From: JBARRS01 sp049644345
GTDB taxonomy: Bacteria > Actinomycetota > Thermoleophilia > Gaiellales > Gaiellaceae
Direction: 5' to 3'
NCBI GenBank assembly: GCA_049644345.1
Contig: JBARRS010000165.1
Location: 1 to 9,101 of the forward strand
DNA: 9,101 nt
Below are positions 1 through 3,120 of this stretch, in pieces. The position numbers and the translations under genes are program-made. The notes under the pieces are model-generated. The model was given only the letters and a program-made list of their open reading frames with translations, did not search any database and was not told the origin of the DNA. The number at the start of each line of letters is the position of its first letter. Position 1 is the first letter of the stretch.

Positions 1-322
1 GTGCTGGGTCGTCGTGCGACATGTAGATGTAGTGCGCCATGTGGAGCGCCTTCCAGCGGGCAGCGCGACTCAGGGTTGGGACGACGCGAAGGGACTGGAG
101 TCCGAGCGCCCGCCGGTGAGCGTTCACGACCGCGACGACCTCGGCGGCAAGCCCCGGACGTGAGATGCCCCAGGTCCTCCCCGGGGTGCAACTCCCGGCC
201 GCGACACCGCGCGGACCGGCGGCGCCGGCGGCAGCCCGTTCGCGCCGGAAGGCGCTCCCGGCGGGGAGCAAGACCGCCGCCACAGCGGCGAGCACACCGA
301 TGATGTGGAAGACCCTCTTCAT
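1..322 (-). CDS. Secreted CAP/SCP-domain protein, N-terminal part (cut by left edge)
   Basis: Reading the minus strand from the ATG at 322 gives 107 codons with no stop before the window ends, so the C-terminus is missing. Residues 1-24 form a clear signal peptide: a KR n-region, an Ala/Val/Leu core and a PAGSA end. A low-complexity Ala/Gly/Arg linker with one Cys (C45) follows. From about residue 60 the sequence reads AAEVVAVVNAHRRALGLQSL, then a conserved-looking helix with WKALHMA (90-96) and the MSHDD block (101-105). This is the start of a CAP (CRISP/Antigen 5/PR-1) domain, and H103 matches the conserved SH histidine of the cavity. Bacterial CAP proteins are extracytoplasmic and mostly of unknown function. 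No strong Shine-Dalgarno lies before the ATG; the signal peptide decides the start. The gene lies downstream of the AOC-like gene on the same strand, separated by a terminator-like hairpin. Confidence 0.8.
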   Translation of the reverse strand, partial: MKRVFHIIGVLAAVAAVLLPAGSAFRRERAAAGAAGPRGVAAGSCTPGRTWGISRPGLAAEVVAVVNAHRRALGLQSLRVVPTLSRAARWKALHMAHYIYMSHDDPA

Positions 323-382
323 GGACACCGGGACCCGTCCGGGCCTGAGAAGCAGGCAAAGATAGAGAGCCGGTCGGCTGTT

Positions 383-402
383 ACCTGATCCTTGAATCAG
401 GT
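383..402. promoter_or_regulatory. Inverted repeat ACCTGAT-N6-ATCAGGT upstream of the CAP gene
   Basis: Perfect 7-bp arms (383-389 and 396-402) flank a 6-bp centre, 61-80 bp upstream of the CAP-domain start. It could be an operator for the CAP gene or a second hairpin of the AOC terminator, since its right arm overlaps the base of the larger stem at 400-438. The role is inferred from position only. Confidence 0.35.
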
Positions 403-438
403 GGCGGGCTCGACGCGACCTCCGCCGAGCCCGCCACC
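400..438 (-). terminator. Hairpin terminator after the AOC-like gene
   Basis: A perfect 13-bp GC-rich inverted repeat has arms GGTGGCGGGCTCG (400-412) and CGAGCCCGCCACC (426-438) with a 13-nt loop. It begins 14 bp beyond the AOC-like stop. No U-run follows on the minus-strand transcript, which is common for terminators in high-GC actinobacteria. An RNA processing or stabilising hairpin would look the same. Confidence 0.65.
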
Positions 439-452
439 GACCCGTCGAGCCT

Positions 453-944
453 TCAGCCGATCAGATGGAAGACGAAGTCGAACTCCGTGCCCGCCGGGTT
501 CCGGTACTTGAGCTCCATCGAGCCGCGCGCGTTCCGGTATGCGCCGGTTCCGCCGGTGATCGCGACCGTGCTGTCGCCCGCGTCGTAGAACGGCCCCTCG
601 ACGGTGATCTGCCCGGCCGGCAGGAACGTCGTCCACATGCATTCCCACGCTTTGCCGACCACGGTGCGGACGCAGGATCCCTGGTCGCTGCCGACCTTCG
701 TCGCGTCTGCGCTGTCGAAGACGTCGTTCGCGAACGTGAGGATGTTGCCGGCCGAGTCGCCGGCCGTGCCGTTGGTCACGGCGTCGGTGGTCGCATGCTC
801 GACGACGTGAATCGTGCGACCTCCGTGGCCTTCGTGGCCGGGCTTGTCGTGCAGCCCTTTCCCGTGGCCCGCGCTTGCGTTCACCACCGCGAAGACGAGC
901 ACGGCTGCGGCCGCCGCGGCCGCGGGAACAAGTACACGCTTCAT
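453..944 (-). CDS. Secreted AOC-barrel / dirigent-like protein
   Basis: The product is 163 residues. Residues 1-25 are a signal peptide (KR, then poly-Ala, Val and Leu, ending NASA). A Gly/His-rich linker (26-42, five His) follows and could bind metal. The rest resembles the allene-oxide-cyclase/dirigent beta-barrel superfamily found in many actinobacteria: a LTFANDVFD strand (69-77), the Cys pair C91 and C102, and the signature run EGPFYDAGDSTVAITGGTGA (116-135), followed by YRNARGSMEL and the closing strand FDFVFHLIG. Plant members form oxylipins or guide phenol coupling; bacterial members have no settled substrate, so no reaction is assigned. The ATG at 944 has a strong AAGGAGG 7 nt upstream, buried in a hairpin (separate entry). 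tRNA-Cys lies just upstream on the same strand. Fold assignment is by motif recognition. Confidence 0.82.
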   Translation of the reverse strand: MKRVLVPAAAAAAAVLVFAVVNASAGHGKGLHDKPGHEGHGGRTIHVVEHATTDAVTNGTAGDSAGNILTFANDVFDSADATKVGSDQGSCVRTVVGKAWECMWTTFLPAGQITVEGPFYDAGDSTVAITGGTGAYRNARGSMELKYRNPAGTEFDFVFHLIG

Positions 945-946
945 CT

Positions 947-973
947 CTCCCCCTCCTTGTTGAGGAGGGGAAG
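947..973 (-). promoter_or_regulatory. Hairpin that buries the Shine-Dalgarno of the AOC-like gene
   Basis: On the minus-strand transcript CTTCCCCTCCT (973-963) can pair with AGGAGGGGGAG (957-947): 11 bp including one G-U pair and a 5-nt loop. The Shine-Dalgarno AAGGAGG (958-952) lies in the loop edge and 3' arm, and the stem ends two bases before the ATG. Folded, this would block ribosome entry. It also lies 40 nt after the tRNA-Cys 3' end, so a role in separating the tRNA from the mRNA is possible. Confidence 0.55.
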
Positions 974-1012
974 TGTTACCGCTCTTCGCCCGCGCTGTCC
1001 ACGGGCCGAGGA

Positions 1013-1083
1013 AGGTGCCGGGCGGATTCGAACCGCCGTACGAGGCTTTGCAGGCCTCTGCCTAACCTCTCGGCCACGGCACC
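1013..1083 (-). tRNA. tRNA-Cys (anticodon GCA)
   Basis: The minus strand folds into a complete 71-nt cloverleaf. It has acceptor GGTGCCG/CGGCACC, a D-arm with a GCC/GGC stem, anticodon stem GAGGC/GCCTC around loop CTGCAAA (anticodon GCA at 1051-1049), a 4-nt variable region, and T-stem GGCGG/CCGCC with loop TTCGAAT. The discriminator base is U73 (position 1013), the hallmark identity base of tRNA-Cys. The 3' CCA is not encoded, so it must be added after transcription. Confidence 0.96.
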
Positions 1084-1092
1084 GCGGCCGGA

Positions 1093-1121
1093 ATGGTAGC
1101 CGCGCAACCGGGTAGACCCAA
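1093..1121 (-). promoter_or_regulatory. Putative promoter of tRNA-Cys
   Basis: On the minus strand TTGGGT (1121-1116) and TACCAT (1098-1093) are spaced 17 bp and lie 9 bp before the mature tRNA 5' end. They fit sigma-70-type -35 and -10 elements (TTG-, TANNNT). The element overlaps the putative -10 of the divergent udgX gene. Confidence 0.5.
1113..1118 (+). promoter_or_regulatory. Putative -10 box of a leaderless udgX transcript
   Basis: TAGACC lies exactly six bases before the GTG at 1125, with no Shine-Dalgarno in between. This is the spacing expected when transcription begins at the start codon. The same TAGAC-N6-start layout occurs before the genes at 3121 and 2277. Confidence 0.45.
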
Positions 1122-1124
1122 TTC

Positions 1125-1751
1125 GTGCCAGGGACACCGGAAGCCGGTTCTGCGGCCGTGCTCATCCCCGAGTATCCGACGCTCGAGAAGCTCCGCGAGG
1201 CCGCCGCCGGCTGCCGCGCGTGCCCGCTGTGGGAACACGGCACCCAGACCGTCTTCGGCGAGGGCGGCCGCGCTGCCGACGTCGTCTTCGTCGGCGAGCA
1301 GCCCGGCGATCAGGAGGATCTGACCGGGCGGCCGTTCGTCGGCCCCGCCGGGAAGCTCCTTGATCGCGGGCTGGAGGATGCGGGGATCGACAGGACGAAG
1401 GTGTACGTGACGAACGTCGTCAAGCACTTCAAATGGCAGGCGCGCGGCAAGCGCCGCATCCACCAGAAGCCGAACTGGTCCGAGATCGCCGCCTGCCGGC
1501 CGTGGCTCGACGCCGAGCTGGCCGTGTTCGAGCCGCAGGTGCTCGTTTGCCTCGGCGCGACGGCGGCGCAGGCGCTGCTCGGCCGCCAGTTCAGGGTCTC
1601 GCGCAGCCGCGGAGAGCTGGTCGAATCACCGCTTGCCGAGTACGTGGTTGCGACGGTCCATCCGTCGTCGATCCTGCGGGCCGACGACCGTGAAGCCGAA
1701 TACGGGGAGTTCGTTCGCGACCTCGAGAAGGTTGCGGCGCTGCTTGGCTAG
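1125..1751 (+). CDS. udgX: UdgX-type uracil-DNA glycosylase (family 4-like, Fe-S)
   Basis: The 208-residue product is close to the roughly 210 residues of Mycobacterium smegmatis UdgX. It carries the family-4 features: cluster ligands C30, C33, C124 and C142, the active-site block GEQPGDQED (57-65) followed by GRPFVGPAGKLL, and the HPSSILR motif (179-185). The loop KRRIH (109-113) is the diagnostic UdgX insertion. In M. smegmatis UdgX the histidine of this loop bonds covalently to the deoxyribose after uracil is cut out, leaving a protein-DNA crosslink; H113 corresponds to it. The protein should therefore recognise uracil in (mainly single-stranded) DNA and stay attached. The start is GTG at 1125; an in-frame GTG at 1158 is an alternative. 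The gene is divergent from tRNA-Cys and convergent, sharing stop bases, with a membrane-protein gene. Confidence 0.92.
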   Translation: MPGTPEAGSAAVLIPEYPTLEKLREAAAGCRACPLWEHGTQTVFGEGGRAADVVFVGEQPGDQEDLTGRPFVGPAGKLLDRGLEDAGIDRTKVYVTNVVKHFKWQARGKRRIHQKPNWSEIAACRPWLDAELAVFEPQVLVCLGATAAQALLGRQFRVSRSRGELVESPLAEYVVATVHPSSILRADDREAEYGEFVRDLEKVAALLG

Positions 1752-1969
1752 ATCCAGTCCTCAGGATCGTCGTTCAGCGGAGTGATGCCGTTGACGCGGT
1801 GCCGTTTGACGACGTAGACGAATACGAGACCCGCGAGCGGCACGAACAGCAGGACCATGGGCTCTGCCCAGGCAACGGAGAGCCAGAGCGCGGCCGCAGC
1901 TGCTGCCGCGCTCCAGCCCAGAAGCCGTTGCTCCCGGGTCGTCAGACCGTCGAGGAGCTCCTTGATCAT
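1748..1969 (-). CDS. Small two-helix membrane protein downstream of the Flp pilin
   Basis: The product is 73 residues and not from a family I recognise. A short amphipathic start (MIKELLDGLTTREQRLLGW) leads into two hydrophobic segments: about 18-34 (Ala/Leu/Trp-rich) and about 38-54 (VLLFVPLAGLVFVYVV). A basic KRHR turn and an acidic tail ending DDPEDWI follow. Its ATG overlaps the pilin stop in TAATG, so the two should be translationally coupled from one mRNA. The coupling suggests a role with the pilin, such as assembly or anchoring, but this is inference. Its stop shares the CTAG at 1748-1751 with the convergent udgX stop, leaving no room for a terminator between the genes. Confidence 0.75.
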   Translation of the reverse strand: MIKELLDGLTTREQRLLGWSAAAAAAALWLSVAWAEPMVLLFVPLAGLVFVYVVKRHRVNGITPLNDDPEDWI

Positions 1970-2169
1970 TAGCCTGGAAGAATGCCGGCGACGTTCGTGA
2001 GCGCCGTGCGGACGCGGTCGGACAGCAGCGTAATCGCACCGATCACGGCAAGCGTGATCACGGCGAGAACGACACCGTACTCGGCCATCGTCTGGCCCTC
2101 CTCGCGACGGCGCAGCGTGCCGACGGCCTCAGCCGCCCACACCTGCGTAAAAGCGAAAAGCTTCAGCAC
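1969..2169 (-). CDS. Flp/Tad-type pilin subunit
   Basis: The 66-residue product has the layout of class IVb (Flp) prepilins. A short charged leader ends RRREEG (20-25), then comes the processing motif G-QTMA-EY (25-31) that Flp prepilin peptidases (TadV type) cut after Gly, and then one hydrophobic helix (about 32-48) and a short tail. The mature pilin would be about 41 residues. The GTG at 2169 is chosen because AAGGGAGGTG (2185-2176) lies just upstream and because MLKLFAF resembles other actinobacterial Flp leaders. The frame stays open to an ATG at 2277, which would add 36 residues without pilin character; that ATG has a TAGACA box at leaderless spacing. No tad assembly genes are in the window. 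Confidence 0.85.
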   Translation of the reverse strand: MLKLFAFTQVWAAEAVGTLRRREEGQTMAEYGVVLAVITLAVIGAITLLSDRVRTALTNVAGILPG

Positions 2170-2177
2170 GGTGGTCA

Positions 2178-2200
2178 CCTCCCTTCGTGAATCAGGGAGG
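2178..2200 (-). promoter_or_regulatory. Hairpin that buries the Shine-Dalgarno of the Flp pilin gene
   Basis: On the minus-strand transcript CCTCCCT (2200-2194) can pair with AGGGAGG (2184-2178), a perfect 7-bp stem with a 9-nt loop. The 3' arm is the core of the Shine-Dalgarno for the GTG at 2169. It has the same logic as the hairpin before the AOC-like gene. Confidence 0.5.
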
Positions 2201-2283
2201 GTTCCTGTCAGCGTGTCCATGCGTTGAGACGGTGATCCGACCAGTGGAATCCCTCCGAAAGTTCGGCGCGGCCGCATCGCCCT

Positions 2284-2289
2284 TGTCTA
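2284..2289 (-). promoter_or_regulatory. Putative -10 box upstream of the Flp pilin gene
   Basis: TAGACA on the minus strand lies six bases before an ATG at 2277 that is in frame with the pilin. A transcript from here would have either a leaderless 102-residue reading frame or a 108-nt leader ahead of the GTG at 2169. No convincing -35 was identified. Confidence 0.4.
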
Positions 2290-2374
2290 CTTGTGCGGAT
2301 CATCGGCGGAAGCGGCCGCCGAGGGCATCCCCCTGAGGAGCGATTCGCTTTTTGGTCGTCTAAAGGCAGAAAGG

Positions 2375-2388
2375 CCCGCGTCGGCGGG
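2375..2388 (-). terminator. Weak putative terminator after the Cys-repeat gene
   Basis: On the minus-strand transcript a 5-bp GC stem (CCCGC/GCGGG, 4-nt loop) is followed by CCTTTCTGCCTTT, about 65 bp past the stop at 2452. The stem is short. A second possible stem, CGAGCG (2409-2414) with CGCTCG (2429-2434), lies closer to the stop. Nothing else is recognised in 2290-2451. Confidence 0.35.
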
Positions 2389-2451
2389 GGTCAAAGCGAG
2401 GTCAGGCCCGAGCGGCCTACCTTCGAAGCGCTCGAGCCCGACTCAATCCCG

Positions 2452-2985
2452 CTATTTGCTGGACTTCTTCACCTTGCTCGACACGCATTTGCCGAAGGCG
2501 TTCGCCTTGTTGGCATTCGTGCCGTACTTCGCCTTGAAGGCTGCCGGATCCGCCTTCCGCTCGGCCGCGCAGGCCTTGGCCGCATTGATCGTGGCCTGCT
2601 GCTGCTGAGCTGCAGCCGCCTTCGCTTTCGCCGACACGCAGTTGCCGAAGGCGTTCGACTTGCCGTGCTTGGTGCCGTACTTCGCCGCGAAGGCCGCCGG
2701 GTCAGCGGAACGCTCCGCTCTACACTGCACTGCAGCGTTGGAGCGGTTCTGCTCGTTCTGCTGGGCGAGCTTCGAGACGCACTTGCCAAAGGCGTTCGAG
2801 CGATTGGCGTTCGTTCCGTAGAGGAGCTTGAACGATGATGCGCCCATACCGCTGCGTTCCTTGGTGCACTGGCTGACCGCCGCAGCTTGGTCGGCAGCCG
2901 CTGGAGAGTTACCGGCAGCGGCGAAGGCCGGAGCAGCGACAAGAGCGGTGGCGAGGACGAGGATGAGTTGCCGCACTTTCAGCAT
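2452..2985 (-). CDS. Secreted protein with three Cys-containing NAFGKCVS repeats
   Basis: The 177-residue product has a signal peptide at about 1-24 (MLKVRQ, a hydrophobic Leu/Ala/Val core, then PAFA). The rest consists of three repeats with the pattern C-x2-ER-x6-8-F-x3-YGT-x5-(S/A)NAFG(K/N)CVS. Each repeat begins and ends with a Cys: C40/C69, C88/C116 and C139/C167, pairs 28-29 residues apart with a repeat period of 48-51. Linkers are Ala/Gln/Lys-rich. The paired Cys suggest one disulfide (or metal site) per repeat in an exported protein. The family is not one I can name and no function is assigned. Start ATG 2985 has AAAGGAG 9 nt upstream. It is divergent from the large cyclase gene, with a LexA-type box between them. 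Confidence 0.8.
   Translation of the reverse strand: MLKVRQLILVLATALVAAPAFAAAGNSPAAADQAAAVSQCTKERSGMGASSFKLLYGTNANRSNAFGKCVSKLAQQNEQNRSNAAVQCRAERSADPAAFAAKYGTKHGKSNAFGNCVSAKAKAAAAQQQQATINAAKACAAERKADPAAFKAKYGTNANKANAFGKCVSSKVKKSSK
2485..2868 (-). repeat. Three tandem coding repeats inside the secreted Cys-repeat gene
   Basis: Repeat units run Cys to Cys at 2868-2779, 2724-2638 and 2571-2485 on the minus strand. DNA similarity is still visible: TTGCCGAAGGCGTTCG occurs on the plus strand near 2490 and 2641, and a one-base variant (TTGCCAAAGGCGTTCG) near 2784. The second and third units are closest to each other (both ADPAAF and AKYGT), and the first is most diverged, which suggests later duplication of the C-terminal units. 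Confidence 0.8.
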
Positions 2986-3004
2986 GGTGGGGGACTCCTT
3001 TCTG

Positions 3005-3023
3005 CTGTCGGGGAAGACGACAG
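3005..3023 (-). promoter_or_regulatory. Small 5'-UTR hairpin before the Cys-repeat gene
   Basis: CTGTCG and CGACAG form a 6-bp stem with a 7-nt loop, ending about 4 nt before the Shine-Dalgarno AAAGGAG. The Shine-Dalgarno itself is left free. A stabilising or regulatory role is possible but not shown. Confidence 0.35.
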
Positions 3024-3049
3024 TCCGCAGCGAGACTTGCGTTCCGGAC

Positions 3050-3063
3050 CGAACAAATGTTCG
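3050..3063. promoter_or_regulatory. LexA (SOS) box, perfect consensus match
   Basis: CGAACAAATGTTCG matches the Gram-positive LexA/DinR operator CGAACRNRYGTTCG at every position. It sits in a slightly longer palindrome, CCGAACA-AA-TGTTCGG (3049-3064). It lies 65-78 nt upstream of the secreted Cys-repeat gene and 57-70 nt upstream of the large cyclase gene. For the cyclase it would lie upstream of the presumed -35. For the Cys-repeat gene it falls where the core promoter should be, so that gene is the likelier target. This is inference from position. Confidence 0.65.
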
Positions 3064-3108
3064 GAAGCCCTGATCGAAGGACGAGCCCTGTTTCGCCCAG
3101 TGGTTGCC

Positions 3109-3114
3109 TAGACT
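3109..3114 (+). promoter_or_regulatory. Putative -10 box of a leaderless cyclase transcript
   Basis: TAGACT (TANNNT type) lies exactly six bases before ATG 3121, with no Shine-Dalgarno present. This fits leaderless transcription. A clear -35 was not found. Confidence 0.5.
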
Positions 3115-3120
3115 CGGCCG

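Noticed and set aside
465..1115. A 216-codon plus-strand open frame
   Set aside because: It runs opposite the AOC-like gene and through the tRNA-Cys gene, so it cannot be a normal coding gene.
2170..2277. A cyclic-di-GMP or other known riboswitch in the pilin leader
   Set aside because: No conserved core of a riboswitch class I know was found; only the Shine-Dalgarno hairpin is supported.
2293..2838. A 181-codon plus-strand open frame
   Set aside because: It mirrors the Cys-repeat gene, which has a signal peptide, Shine-Dalgarno and conserved repeats on the minus strand.
2485..2868. CRISPR-like array
   Set aside because: The repeats are long, diverged and in frame within one secreted protein, without uniform spacers.
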